NCBI GenBank assembly: GCA_938075415.1
Contig: CALJHC010000042.1
Span: 62,001 to 126,000 of the forward strand
Direction of reading: 5' to 3'
Origin: an uncultured Rubripirellula sp.
Lineage (GTDB): Bacteria > Planctomycetota > Planctomycetia > Pirellulales > Pirellulaceae
DNA: 64,000 nucleotides
This document shows positions 35,822 to 45,385 of the stretch, in pieces. A program made the position numbers and the translations under genes. Below the pieces are notes generated by a model. The model saw nothing but the letters and a program-made list of their open reading frames with translations. It ran no database searches and had not been told where the DNA came from. Each line of letters opens with the position of its first letter. The stretch's first letter is position 1.

Positions 35822-38245
35822 ATGGAACGAATTCTAAGTGTTCTTTTCATTGCAATCTTTGTGATGTTTCAGGGGAACTTGTCGTTTGCAGACAATCTTG
35901 CTTCGTTGATTCCCGACGCGCTGCGCCGCGCGGGAACCAATCGTTCTGAAATTGAGGACGCTTTGAGTCGGGCACCCTCTGGCCAAAGGGCGGGCATGGA
36001 ATTTCTGATTGCTCACATGCCGGATCAGGATTTGCAAAGTCTGAAGACGGATTTTCTGCTGGATAATCTTGATCTTGCTTACAAGGCGTGGAGCGAAGCC
36101 CCTTGGAGAGAGCAAGTCTCGGAGGAGTTGTTTTTCAACAATGTATTGCCCTATGCCAACGTCAACGAACAGCGAGATTCTTGGCGGGAGGATTTTTACA
36201 CGAAGTGCAAGCCAATCATCGTTGGGGCAAAAACGCCGTCCGAGGCAGCGGTGTTGCTGAACCAAAAGCTTTTTAAGCAACTTAATGTGCGTTATTCAAC
36301 TAAACGGAATCGAGCGGATCAGGGGCCGGCGGAATCGATCCGCACTGGTTTGGCATCTTGCACCGGACTCTCCGTGCTTTTAATCGATGCATGTAGGGCC
36401 GTTGGTATCCCTGCCAGATTCGTCGGAACACCCCTTTGGGCGAACAAAAGTGGCAACCACTCATGGGTGGAAATTTGGGATGACGGTTGGCATTTTACCG
36501 GCGCCTGTGAACCAACAGGTGGCGAACTCGATAAAGGATGGTTCAAGGGACGCGCGGCAACTGCCTTGGCGGACCATCCATTACATGCGATCTATGCCGT
36601 TAGTTATAAAAAAACACCATCGCCCTTTCCTTTGGTCTGGGCCCCGTCCAACCGCAGCGTGTCCGCCGTCAATGTGACGGAGCGGTACACAAAAAACAAA
36701 GAACCACTGGCTGTTGGACACGTCGAAGTTTTAGTGAAAGTTGTCGATGGGAATGGAGAACGTCTCTCAGTCCCAATCCAAGTTTTTGATGAGAGTCAAA
36801 AGAGTGTCTTCTCGGGTAAAACCAAGGATGAGCGATTTGACGCCAATGACCACTGTGCTATTTCTCTCCGAGAGGGCAAGGAATACACCCTGCATTTAAC
36901 TTACGGCAACGGGATTCTAAAAAGATCAGTCGTCGCGCGGAAGCAAAATGAGCCGCACACGCTGGTCCTTGCCGATGATGGTGAGGAGACGACCAAGGGT
37001 CGCATCACTGAGGGTAATGATTCCGAAAGTGATGCTAGTGGCGCCTCGGCGCAATCCACATCCGAAGAAGTACCCGCTACGGAGTCTCCGTTACTTGCTC
37101 TGAAGAAATATCTTGCGCAGCCAGAGGATCAGCGGCCCATTCTGCAGGAGCAAGCGTTCAGTCAGCAGGGCCTGACCGAAACCTTGTCTCAACGCGCCGA
37201 AGCCCTGCTTTGGAGCGACCATGTCAAAATGATCAGGCGAGAACGTCAGCGAGAGATGGAGGAAGGAAAAGTTGCCGTGGGCGAGTTAAGCATGCCTTTT
37301 TTCTATCGAACCTTTGGTCAGAAACCCAAGGACGGGCGAAGTCTGTACATTTCCATGCACGGTGGTGGTGGGGCGCCCGCACAAGTGAATGATCAACAGT
37401 GGGAAAATCAGAAGCGTCTTTACACAGTGCCGGAGGGAGTTTATCTGGCCCCGCGAGCGCCCACCAACACATGGAATCTTTGGCACCAGCCGCACATTGA
37501 TGGGCTGTTTGCCCGATTGATAGAAAATTTGATTGTTTTTGAGGATGTGAATCCCGACAAGGTCTATCTGATGGGGTACTCCGCTGGCGGTGATGGGGTC
37601 TATCAGGTCGCCCCGCGAATGGCGGACCGATTCGCTGCCGCCGCGATGATGGCGGGGCATCCCAATGAAACCTCGCCGTTGGGCCTTCGCAATCTTGCCT
37701 TCACGATCCACATGGGAGGAAAGGACTCGGCTTATAAAAGAAACCAAATTGCGGCTGACTGGAAATCAAAGCTTGCCGGTCTGCGTCAGGAAGACCCCAG
37801 TGGTTATGAGCATCTGGTGACGATCTATCCCAACAAGGGTCATTGGATGGATCGTCAAGACGCATCCGCCATTCCATGGATGGCAAAATACCGCCGCACA
37901 CGACACCCTGACCGTGTTGTCTGGAAACAGGATGACGTTCAGCACCAACGCTTCTATTGGTTGGCAGTCAATCCAAAAGACATTCAGGGGCGACCGTTGG
38001 TGATCGTTTCAAGGAATGGGCAGGAAATCAATATTGAGCAATCAGATGTCGAGCAACTGACAATTCGCCTGTCAGACGAAATGCTGGAACTCGACCAGCC
38101 GATCCAGCTTCGCTGGGGTGATTCGCAGTTGCCAGAAATTACACCGATTCGAACTATCGCGACACTTGCCAAGACTCTGGCAGAGAGAGGTGATCGAGGT
38201 GGAATGTTCAGCGCCGAATTCCAGTTGACAGCACCGAAGGAATAA
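35822..38245 (+). CDS. Exported transglutaminase-like domain fused to an alpha/beta hydrolase
   Basis: An 807-residue two-enzyme fusion with a signal peptide (MERILSVLFIAIFVMFQGNLSFA). The first half (about 130-260) is transglutaminase/cysteine-protease-like: Cys180 in LASCTGLSVLLIDACR, His213 in GNHSWVEIW, and a FTGACEP segment where the usual third Asp appears to be Glu. A beta domain and acidic Ser/Glu/Asp linker (to about 425) follow. The second half is an alpha/beta hydrolase: oxyanion MHGGGGAP, nucleophile Ser587 in GYSAGGDG, and a likely catalytic His in NKGHWMDR. The hydrolase resembles polysaccharide-ester or peptide-ester hydrolases. The CBM9-like gene starts 4 bases after the stop, a clear operon. 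Combined cleavage of peptide or ester crosslinks in a biopolymer is inferred. Confidence 0.85.
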   Translation: MERILSVLFIAIFVMFQGNLSFADNLASLIPDALRRAGTNRSEIEDALSRAPSGQRAGMEFLIAHMPDQDLQSLKTDFLLDNLDLAYKAWSEAPWREQVSEELFFNNVLPYANVNEQRDSWREDFYTKCKPIIVGAKTPSEAAVLLNQKLFKQLNVRYSTKRNRADQGPAESIRTGLASCTGLSVLLIDACRAVGIPARFVGTPLWANKSGNHSWVEIWDDGWHFTGACEPTGGELDKGWFKGRAATALADHPLHAIYAVSYKKTPSPFPLVWAPSNRSVSAVNVTERYTKNKEPLAVGHVEVLVKVVDGNGERLSVPIQVFDESQKSVFSGKTKDERFDANDHCAISLREGKEYTLHLTYGNGILKRSVVARKQNEPHTLVLADDGEETTKGRITEGNDSESDASGASAQSTSEEVPATESPLLALKKYLAQPEDQRPILQEQAFSQQGLTETLSQRAEALLWSDHVKMIRRERQREMEEGKVAVGELSMPFFYRTFGQKPKDGRSLYISMHGGGGAPAQVNDQQWENQKRLYTVPEGVYLAPRAPTNTWNLWHQPHIDGLFARLIENLIVFEDVNPDKVYLMGYSAGGDGVYQVAPRMADRFAAAAMMAGHPNETSPLGLRNLAFTIHMGGKDSAYKRNQIAADWKSKLAGLRQEDPSGYEHLVTIYPNKGHWMDRQDASAIPWMAKYRRTRHPDRVVWKQDDVQHQRFYWLAVNPKDIQGRPLVIVSRNGQEINIEQSDVEQLTIRLSDEMLELDQPIQLRWGDSQLPEITPIRTIATLAKTLAERGDRGGMFSAEFQLTAPKE

Positions 38246-38249
38246 CTGA

Positions 38250-39194
38250 ATGAGTTTTCCTATGAACTTGCGGAACTTCCACAAACTGATTCTGCCGTCA
38301 CTTCTATTGTGCTTCGGTCTGACTCATGCTGATGAGCCGACGCTGTCGGAAATACGCCACCCCAAGGGTGTGACGTTTCCACCCGTTGCGGAGTCGGAGC
38401 TCGCTACCTACACAGCCTATCGCACGAATCATTCCATCAAACTCGATGGGCAACTGAATGAGTCGAGTTGGGAGGCTGCCGTGCCATCCAATAATTTCGT
38501 TGATCTCGTCTCGGGCAAGCAAACCCTGCACGATACCAAGGTCAAAATACTTTGGGACTCGCAATACTTGTATCTGGGGTACCAGATCGAGGAACCAAAT
38601 GTGCAAGCAAGATTTCTGGAGCGAGATGCGCCAATTTGGCAGGAGAATGACGTTGAATTTTTTATCGCGTTCGACCACACGTATTATGAGTTTGAGATCA
38701 ATGCACATGGAACACTCTATGAAGGTTTATTCATTTGGCAGGAAGACTATCAGCAGCACGGTTTTGACAAACTAGCCCAGGTGAACGTGAACGATCCGAG
38801 TGTGAAGCATCAATCATTCAATGGCGTTGGCTATAAGAAGCACCCGCGAGGGAAACGATGGGCTTTTTTAGCATGGGACTTTCCTGGATTGATAGCGAAA
38901 ACTAGCGTTCAGGGAACTCTCAACCAAGCGGAAGATACCGATTCAGGTTGGACCGTGGAATTGGCAATACCTTGGGAGGGTATGAAAGTGCCAGCTCATG
39001 GAGACCAGCGCGCGATTCCACCAAATGATGGCGATTTGTGGCGCATGGATTTTTCTCGGTTCAATCAATATCGTGAACCAAGTCCGGCGAGGGATTCCGG
39101 TGGATGGGCTTTAAATCATCACGGTATCTGGGATTCACATCTTCCTGAGCTATTCTCCAAAATTACGTTTTCGGAGCGATTGGTCGGGCAGTGA
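38250..39194 (+). CDS. Exported CBM9-like (carbohydrate-binding family 9-like) protein
   Basis: A 314-residue secreted protein; the start at 38250 is 4 bases after the upstream stop, and a second ATG at 38262 is possible. After the signal peptide (LILPSLLLCFGLTHA) it follows the CBM9-like/DOMON beta-sandwich pattern: SIKLDGQLNESSWEAA, KVKILWDSQYLYLGYQIEEP, IWQENDVEFFIAFD, YYEFEINAHGTLYEGLF, GWTVELAIPWEGM and WRMDFSRFNQYR. The long IWQEDYQQHGF stretch is typical of the planctomycete and Bacteroidetes versions. These proteins bind glycans or accompany glycan-degrading enzymes; no catalytic residues are evident. Coupled to the upstream transglutaminase-like/hydrolase fusion, it probably targets the same biopolymer. 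Confidence 0.87.
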   Translation: MSFPMNLRNFHKLILPSLLLCFGLTHADEPTLSEIRHPKGVTFPPVAESELATYTAYRTNHSIKLDGQLNESSWEAAVPSNNFVDLVSGKQTLHDTKVKILWDSQYLYLGYQIEEPNVQARFLERDAPIWQENDVEFFIAFDHTYYEFEINAHGTLYEGLFIWQEDYQQHGFDKLAQVNVNDPSVKHQSFNGVGYKKHPRGKRWAFLAWDFPGLIAKTSVQGTLNQAEDTDSGWTVELAIPWEGMKVPAHGDQRAIPPNDGDLWRMDFSRFNQYREPSPARDSGGWALNHHGIWDSHLPELFSKITFSERLVGQ

Positions 39195-39925
39195 TGCCAG
39201 CTGCACAATAATGTTGATTCAGTTGATCTTGCAATATCCCGCAGGAGAATCCGTCTGAAAATCAAACTTTGTCCTCAAAAGAATTCACTGGATGCGGACG
39301 GGTCGTAGGAGGTTGTGATTTGACCTTGCTTGGTCTCGGTGTGGCCACTCCTTTGGATGGTTTTCTGAACAGCGCATCGATGGCAATGCTTGGTGGAGGC
39401 TCGCTTGCTGGTTGCAGCGATTGAATTCAAGCAAGCAAGCCAGACCAGATGCCCTCTTTTCTTGGGAGTAGGCAAGTCCATCATTGCAGCGAAATGGTAG
39501 AGACCCATGTCAGGAAGGCCGCGCGGTGATTTTTGAAGACGTGTTCGAGTTTGCGGCGAGTTTTATTTTTTGAGGCAATCTAGGCGTTGTTTCCGTGACC
39601 TCGTTCTCCATGGCTTGTCATTCGGCCCACCTTGGAGCATCCTCCTTGGGAGTTTGCCCGGTTAGGGTACCTGTTTCCTTCAAGAAGTGTGCAAATCGTG
39701 TATTGTGGAGAGATAGGATTCCGTGAAGACAACGCTATTCGACCGTCATTGTTCTTGATGATCCACGTACAGCAGTCAAGTTGCTAACGCTAGAATTGAT
39801 AGGAATGAATTGTCATTTTCGGTGAGGATCGGTAGCGAGTCTGTGTAGTCGGTTTCGGAGAGACCACCGAGCGTTGTTGCTGGATTTTAGAAAACCTGGA
39901 ACGAGTTATTCAGGAGTGTGGAAGC
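39195..39925. other. Intergenic region with hairpin, no gene seen
   Basis: About 730 bases between the CBM9-like operon and the PSD1 gene. The only clear structure is the hairpin at 39398-39441. The minus-strand ORF 39275-39508 has no recognisable domain. Confidence 0.5.
39398..39441. promoter_or_regulatory. Long hairpin with one mismatch
   Basis: GGCTCGCTTGCT (39398-39409) pairs with AGCAAGCAAGCC (39430-39441), twelve positions with a single C-A mismatch, around a 20-base loop that contains GAATTC. It is 204 bases after the CBM9-like stop. A distal terminator or RNA structure is possible. Confidence 0.5.
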
Positions 39926-42900
39926 TTGATCATTTCGAAAGCGGATCTGAACAATCCAAGATGGCTATTGAATTGCTTTGCCGTTGCGGTGTTGTCACTT
40001 GGCTGCTGGTTACATCCGGTAGACGCTGCGGATAACGATGTGTTGTTCACGCGAGACATTCAGCCACTGCTGGCCAAGCATTGCCTTTTGTGTCACGGTG
40101 TCGACGATTCGGAAGGGGGCTTGCAGTTGCACCAGTCTGATCTGGCGACGAGAGAAGTTGATTCGGGGCATCGTGCAATCGTCCCCGGGAAAATCGAGCA
40201 GAGTGAATTGCTCAAACGTGTCGTTTCGGACGATCCAGAGCTGAGGATGCCTCCAGATGGGGAACGATTATCCACAGGGGAGATTCAGAAGCTGAGTGAT
40301 TGGATTGAGCAGGGAGCGAAATGGGAGGTTCATTGGGCCTATCAGCCGCTACAGCCTGCTTCGCCGCCGAGTGTTACAGATGAAGCTCTGGTCAGAAACG
40401 AAATCGATCGTTACGTGATTGCTAAACTTCAGGAACTCGACATCGATCCTTCTCCCGAAGCGGATCGTCCAACGCTTATCAAAAGACTTCATTATGATCT
40501 GGTTGGCTTACCCCCCAGCCCAGCCGAGGTCCGCGATTTTGTCTCGGATACCTCAGCGGATGCCTACGAAAAGGTCGTCAGGCGACTTCTGGCCTCCGAG
40601 CATTTTGGTGAGCGTTGGGGACGACACTGGCTCGATATGGCGCGGTACGCAGACTCCGATGGCTATGAAAAAGACAATCATCGAGCGGATGCTTGGCGTT
40701 ACAGGGACTGGGTGATTCGGGCAATCAATCGTGATATGCCGTTCAATCAATTTACGATCGAGCAGTTGGCGGGCGATTTGTTACCCAATGCAGGTGTGGA
40801 CCAGAGACTCGCGACCGCGTTTCATCGGCAAACCCTTACCAATACAGAGGGGGGAACCGATCAAGAACAGTGGCGTGTCGCGGCGGTGATGGATCGCACC
40901 GAGACGGTTGGGACGGTCTGGATGGGTTTGAGCGTCGGATGTGCGCGATGTCATTCTCACAAATACGATCAGATTACCCATCAAGAGTACTACCAGCTTT
41001 ACAGTTATTTTAACAACGCCGATGAAGTGACTGCGGAGGTTCCGAAATCGTCATCGATAACCGCTGAGGTGGAATCAGAAATCAACTCGATTGAAATTGA
41101 GTTGTCTCGTAGGAAGCAGGAGTTGGCAAAATCCTCTGATCAGTGGTTGCCCGATTTGAGGCTGCAGGCTGCTCGTTTGGCGACCGAAGGGGTTAAGTAC
41201 CATCCACTGGATTCGGTAGTTGTGCGTGGCCCCGAAGGGGTGACTTTCAAGAGATTGGAAGACGGCTCGTATTTGGTGGAGGGAGAGAATCCTGAAACAG
41301 CTAAATACACGATCGAAGGGTTGACGCCGGTTGATGGGGTATCGGGAGTACGCCTGGAAGTGTTACCCGACGAATCTTTGAGTGCCAAAGGGCCGGGGCG
41401 TACATCGCACGGAAACTTCGTCCTCAATGAGATTCGGATTCGTGCCTCCGCTAGTCGCGATTGGAAGGATCAGGGACAACGTAAGTTGGTGACCGCAACG
41501 GCAGACTTCTCACAGGATGGCTGGGGTGTCAAAGGAGCGTTTGATGGTGTCGAGGGTGCTGGAAAAGAAGGAACAGGTTGGGCGATTTCGCCAAAGTTTG
41601 GGTACGAACACACTGCGACGTTTGCCTTGGCCGATCAGCTGGATGACGGGAATCGCAATCTTCAAATTGTCTTGAGCCAAACTTATGGGGGGCAGCACAC
41701 GATCGGACGTTTTCGTATCTCGGCGATCACGGGTCGACTGCCCGGTGTTGGGATGGATGAGGAAATACGCAACCTTCTCGTCCGCGATCAGATTGATGAT
41801 GCTGCAATGCAACGATTGCTTCGTTACCAGCAGGATCAGGATACAGCTTCCTTAAAACTGACGGACCAATTAAGTGAATTGATAAAGAAACGCGATTCCC
41901 AGCTAATGAAGGTTCGAGTGATTGCGGAAAGGCAGAAAAATCCTCGAGCCACCCACGTGCTGAAGCGTGGAGAGTTCAAGCAGCCGATGGAGCAAGTGCA
42001 GACAGGGACATTCACCACCTTGCCCACGATTCGGCCTCGGGAGGGAAAGTCAACAACTGACCGCTTGGATCTTGCGCGATGGTTGGTTAGCGGCGATAAC
42101 CCTATCGTCGCTAGGGTAACGGTAAATCACGTGTGGAAGCATTTGTTTGGGGTGGGTATCGTTCCGACGGTGAATGATTTTGGAGTTCGTGGTGACGCAC
42201 CTTCCCACTTCGCGTTGTTGGATTTCCTGGCTGAGCACCTTATTGCGAGCCAGTGGTCACGGAAACAGTTGATTGAAACCATCGTCCTTTCTGCCACGTA
42301 TCGCCAATCTTCACGCCATCGACCGGAACTTTTTGAAGTCGACCCCAACAACCGATGGCTGCATCGGCAAAATCGGTATCGTGTCGAGGCGGAGGTGATG
42401 CGTGACATTGCGCTGGCGGCTAGCGGTTTGTTATCACGCAAAATTGGAGGCCCCAGTGTGTTCCCTCCCATTCCTCCAAGTGTCACCGATCTAACCTACA
42501 ACAGTGGCTTCAAATGGAAGCAAAGTGAGGGTGAGGATCGCTATCGAAGGGGTATGTATACTTACTTCAAGAGGACTGCGCCCCACCCGAATCTAATCAC
42601 GTTTGATTGCCCTGACTCCAATGTGACGAACGTGAAGAGAGATCGCAGCAATACGCCAATTGGCGCGTTGGTAACGCTAAACAACGAAACGTTTGTAGAG
42701 GCATCGCAGGCACTGGTTCAGCGGGTCTTCAGTGATGAGTCGCTTGATAACGACCAGGCACGACTGCGTCAGGCCATTGAGTTATGTGTTGCCCGTGTAC
42801 CCACTCGAGAAGAACTCGCTGATTTTGAAACCCTTCTGGAAAGAAGTCGCGATTGGTATGGCGAGCATTCGGACGACGCGAAGGCGATGGTCGGTCAGAG

Positions 42901-42994
42901 GCCGGTGGAATCCATTGATGTGGCGGACAATGCCGCTTGGGTCGCCACGTTGCGTATCGTGTTGAATCTGGATGAATTTATTACACGTGAATAA
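39926..42994 (+). CDS. PSCyt1-DUF1549-DUF1553 (PSD1) cytochrome-like exported protein
   Basis: A 1022-residue protein starting at TTG; AGGAG lies about ten bases upstream and no in-frame ATG occurs nearby. The signal segment (WLLNCFAVAVLSLGCWLHPVDA) is followed by the PSCyt1 domain with CLLCH (residues 53-57) and MPPDG. Next is DUF1549/PSCyt2 (HYDLVGLPPSPAEV, ERWGRHWLDMARYADSDGYE) with a second CxxCH (CARCHSHKYD, 339-343), a middle beta domain (about 400-600), and DUF1553/PSD1 (DLARWLVSGDNPIVARVTVN, GVRGDAPSHF, CPDSNV, NNETFVEASQAL). The DUF1501 gene starts 33 bases later, the standard operon of this phylum. A diheme periplasmic redox or binding protein is inferred; the reaction is unknown. 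Confidence 0.94.
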   Translation: MIISKADLNNPRWLLNCFAVAVLSLGCWLHPVDAADNDVLFTRDIQPLLAKHCLLCHGVDDSEGGLQLHQSDLATREVDSGHRAIVPGKIEQSELLKRVVSDDPELRMPPDGERLSTGEIQKLSDWIEQGAKWEVHWAYQPLQPASPPSVTDEALVRNEIDRYVIAKLQELDIDPSPEADRPTLIKRLHYDLVGLPPSPAEVRDFVSDTSADAYEKVVRRLLASEHFGERWGRHWLDMARYADSDGYEKDNHRADAWRYRDWVIRAINRDMPFNQFTIEQLAGDLLPNAGVDQRLATAFHRQTLTNTEGGTDQEQWRVAAVMDRTETVGTVWMGLSVGCARCHSHKYDQITHQEYYQLYSYFNNADEVTAEVPKSSSITAEVESEINSIEIELSRRKQELAKSSDQWLPDLRLQAARLATEGVKYHPLDSVVVRGPEGVTFKRLEDGSYLVEGENPETAKYTIEGLTPVDGVSGVRLEVLPDESLSAKGPGRTSHGNFVLNEIRIRASASRDWKDQGQRKLVTATADFSQDGWGVKGAFDGVEGAGKEGTGWAISPKFGYEHTATFALADQLDDGNRNLQIVLSQTYGGQHTIGRFRISAITGRLPGVGMDEEIRNLLVRDQIDDAAMQRLLRYQQDQDTASLKLTDQLSELIKKRDSQLMKVRVIAERQKNPRATHVLKRGEFKQPMEQVQTGTFTTLPTIRPREGKSTTDRLDLARWLVSGDNPIVARVTVNHVWKHLFGVGIVPTVNDFGVRGDAPSHFALLDFLAEHLIASQWSRKQLIETIVLSATYRQSSRHRPELFEVDPNNRWLHRQNRYRVEAEVMRDIALAASGLLSRKIGGPSVFPPIPPSVTDLTYNSGFKWKQSEGEDRYRRGMYTYFKRTAPHPNLITFDCPDSNVTNVKRDRSNTPIGALVTLNNETFVEASQALVQRVFSDESLDNDQARLRQAIELCVARVPTREELADFETLLERSRDWYGEHSDDAKAMVGQRPVESIDVADNAAWVATLRIVLNLDEFITRE

Positions 42995-43027
42995 TCGATT
43001 ATTGACGAAGAGAAAGTGAGAAAGCGA

Positions 43028-44515
43028 ATGAATTCACTTGCGGAACAAGTATTGCAATCGCAGCGACGTGAGTTTTTGACCACGACAGCCAGCGGGCTTG
43101 GTGGCATGGCGCTTGGCTCGATGCTGACGGACGATGGAGTGCTTTGCGCTCAGGAGGCGGTGGACGCGCCGGCTGGGTCGGGCAACCCATCGCAGTATGA
43201 AGCAAAGGCGAAGGCCTGCATTTTTATCTATATGGCCGGAGCGCCCTCACAGTTGGATTTATTTGATCCAAAGCCCAAGCTTCGTGAGATGCATGGTGAG
43301 AAATTACCCAAGTCGATACTTGATAAGGCTCGGTTTGCCTTCATCAAACCTGACTCCGCCACGCTCATGGGGTCACCACGAAAGTTCACCAAACATGGTG
43401 AGTCGGGGATGGAGTTTTCGGATTGGTTGCCCAACCTAGGTAGCGTCGCTGATGATTTGTTGATGGTGAGAAGTTTACACAGCGAAGAGTTTAATCATCA
43501 TCCGGGGCAACTGATGATGCAGTGTGGTGTTTCGCGTTTTGGCATGCCCACGATGGGATCCTGGATCAATTATGGATTGGGCAGTGAATCCAAGAATTTG
43601 CCCGGTTACGTCGTTTTGACCGCTGGTCGTGGCAGCAGCGGCGGCGCAACACTTTATCAAAGTGGATTCCTGCCGTCGTCCTACGGCGGGGTACTGTTTC
43701 GGAATCAAGGCGAGCCGATCCTTAATTTGGCCAACCCTGCGGGGCTTCCCTCTGAATTGCAACGCGCGGGGCTTGATGCACTGAAATCATTCAATCAGCG
43801 TCGTTATCAGGAAGTACATGATCCGGAGATTGCCAGTCGAATTGCGAGTTATGAACTTGCAAATCGCATGCAGACCGCCGCACCAGAGTTGATTGATCTA
43901 TCGAATGAGTCGCAGCAGACTTTGGATCGCTACGGTGTCGGACGTCCTGAGCCGGAAAAGGTCTGGCGAGGTTCCTTGGGGCATCTGAAGACTTATGACA
44001 CGTTCGCCCGTAATTGCCTGCTGGCGCGGCGGATGGTCGAGCGTGGTGTGCGTTTTATTAACATCATTCACGCTTCGTGGGATCAGCATAGTGAACTTGA
44101 TTTTCATTTGCAGCACAACGCCGAGTGTGTTGATCAGCCGATTGCTGCCCTGATCAAGGATCTGAAAGAACGTGGGATGCTGGATTCGACCATGGTGGTA
44201 TGGGGTAGCGAATTTGGGCGAACACCACTGGGTGAAAATCGACCGGGGCGTACTTCCAATACTGGGCGTGACCACCATCCCTTCGCCTACAGCATGTTGC
44301 TCGCCGGTGGTGGCTTAAAGGGAGGGATGACCTATGGGAAGACCGACGAAATTGGTTGGAATGTCGAAGAGAATCCGGTGCATATCAATGATTTGCATGC
44401 CACCATGTTGAGCCAATTTGGGCTCGACCATTTGAAGTTGACCTATCGTTTTCAGGGTCGTGATTTTCGCTTGACGGATGTCGGTGGGAAGGTGATCGAC
44501 GATTGGATTGCATGA
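43028..44515 (+). CDS. DUF1501 family exported protein (sulfatase/alkaline phosphatase fold)
   Basis: 495 residues from the ATG at 43028; a GTG at 43016 would add four residues. The N-terminus SQRREFLTTTASGLGG is a Tat-type signal. DUF1501 motifs are clear: ACIFIYMAGAPSQLDLFDPK, VRSLHSEEFNHHPGQ, VWGSEFGRTP, GRDHHPFAYSMLLAGGG and GKTDEIGW. The family has the alkaline phosphatase-like fold but lacks the standard sulfatase Cys/Ser signature, and its activity is not established. Second gene of the PSD1 operon; a hairpin overlaps its stop codon. Confidence 0.94.
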   Translation: MNSLAEQVLQSQRREFLTTTASGLGGMALGSMLTDDGVLCAQEAVDAPAGSGNPSQYEAKAKACIFIYMAGAPSQLDLFDPKPKLREMHGEKLPKSILDKARFAFIKPDSATLMGSPRKFTKHGESGMEFSDWLPNLGSVADDLLMVRSLHSEEFNHHPGQLMMQCGVSRFGMPTMGSWINYGLGSESKNLPGYVVLTAGRGSSGGATLYQSGFLPSSYGGVLFRNQGEPILNLANPAGLPSELQRAGLDALKSFNQRRYQEVHDPEIASRIASYELANRMQTAAPELIDLSNESQQTLDRYGVGRPEPEKVWRGSLGHLKTYDTFARNCLLARRMVERGVRFINIIHASWDQHSELDFHLQHNAECVDQPIAALIKDLKERGMLDSTMVVWGSEFGRTPLGENRPGRTSNTGRDHHPFAYSMLLAGGGLKGGMTYGKTDEIGWNVEENPVHINDLHATMLSQFGLDHLKLTYRFQGRDFRLTDVGGKVIDDWIA

Positions 44516-44529
44516 CACGGGGTCATGCA
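44509..44529 (+). terminator. Hairpin overlapping the DUF1501 stop codon
   Basis: TGCATGAC and GTCATGCA form an 8-base stem with a 5-base loop; the TGA stop lies inside the first arm. No T-run follows. It may mark the operon end, or it may be coincidental. Confidence 0.3.
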
Positions 44530-45385
44530 TCCGTTCCAGATTATCTCGCACGAACTGCCGCCTGAAACGGTGCAAAGTAGTTTGGATTTGCAATTTCGTG
44601 GTAACGGTTGCAAAGATTTGGTGCCGTCGTTTCTCACCACAAGACATGCACCCTTTGGCTTGGAATCGAGTCGCATTTCTTGAAAGCGCTGCCCCTCGCG
44701 GGTTCGAGGGCAACAACGAAAGCGTGATCCTGTTCATTTCCATGCCGGCATGGTTGAGGTTTTTTGGATTTGTGTGGTTGCCTTGCGTTGAGGATCGAGT
44801 GTTGGAAAACGCCATTGGCGTTGAATGGCGTTGAATGGCGTTGAATGGCGTTGAATGGCGTTGAATGGCGTTGACAGGCGTTGACAGGCGTTGAATGGCG
44901 TTGACAGGCGTTGACAGGATCGAATCGTTTGATGGAAGTGATTTTTAGTAGCGTCGATTTGATTGGGAATTAGAAGCTGAGAGATTGACGGTTTCCGCGG
45001 CGTAGAGTCCTGATGCATTTTTAGTTAGGATCTTGAAGTTGAATCTACTGGCGTCGCGACCTTTTTTTGATCGTTGTTTCAAGATTCACGTTGGTTTTTG
45101 CGGTTCTATCTTTTCGTTTCTGAAAAATAAGACATTAGCTAGGTCTCTTGTGTGGGCCGATGGTTGATTTCGCTGGTCGCGAGTAATCTTGCTAGGTCAG
45201 GGAAATTGACGACAATCATGTTTCGAGTTTCGACCGCAGTTGCTAACAATGCTGATTCCCATGCGTTGGACTGCACAATTTGTCTCCTCGGCTATCATAC
45301 TGAGACAGAGCAGAAGCTGCCGATTAGCGGCACCTTCGAGGAACCGGCCAACCCAACTCAATTAGTTAACAAGCGCACGTGATCC
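44516..45385. other. Intergenic region with 10-base repeat array
   Basis: About 870 bases with no convincing gene. It contains the hairpin at the DUF1501 stop and the ten-copy repeat at 44821-44920. Short ORFs across the array are products of the repeat. Confidence 0.5.
44821..44920. repeat. Ten tandem copies of a 10-base unit
   Basis: Blocks of TTGAATGGCG (positions 1-5 and 8) and TTGACAGGCG (6, 7, 9 and 10, the last ending in A). The unit equals roughly one turn of B-DNA, so every copy faces the same side of the helix. The second variant contains TTGACA, the sigma70 -35 consensus. It is about 465 bases upstream of the FMN dehydrogenase gene. Confidence 0.9.

Noticed and set aside
44734..45018. 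Minus-strand ORF with S-T-P-F-N-A repeats
   Set aside because: Product of the 10-base repeat array read in frame; no other coding evidence.
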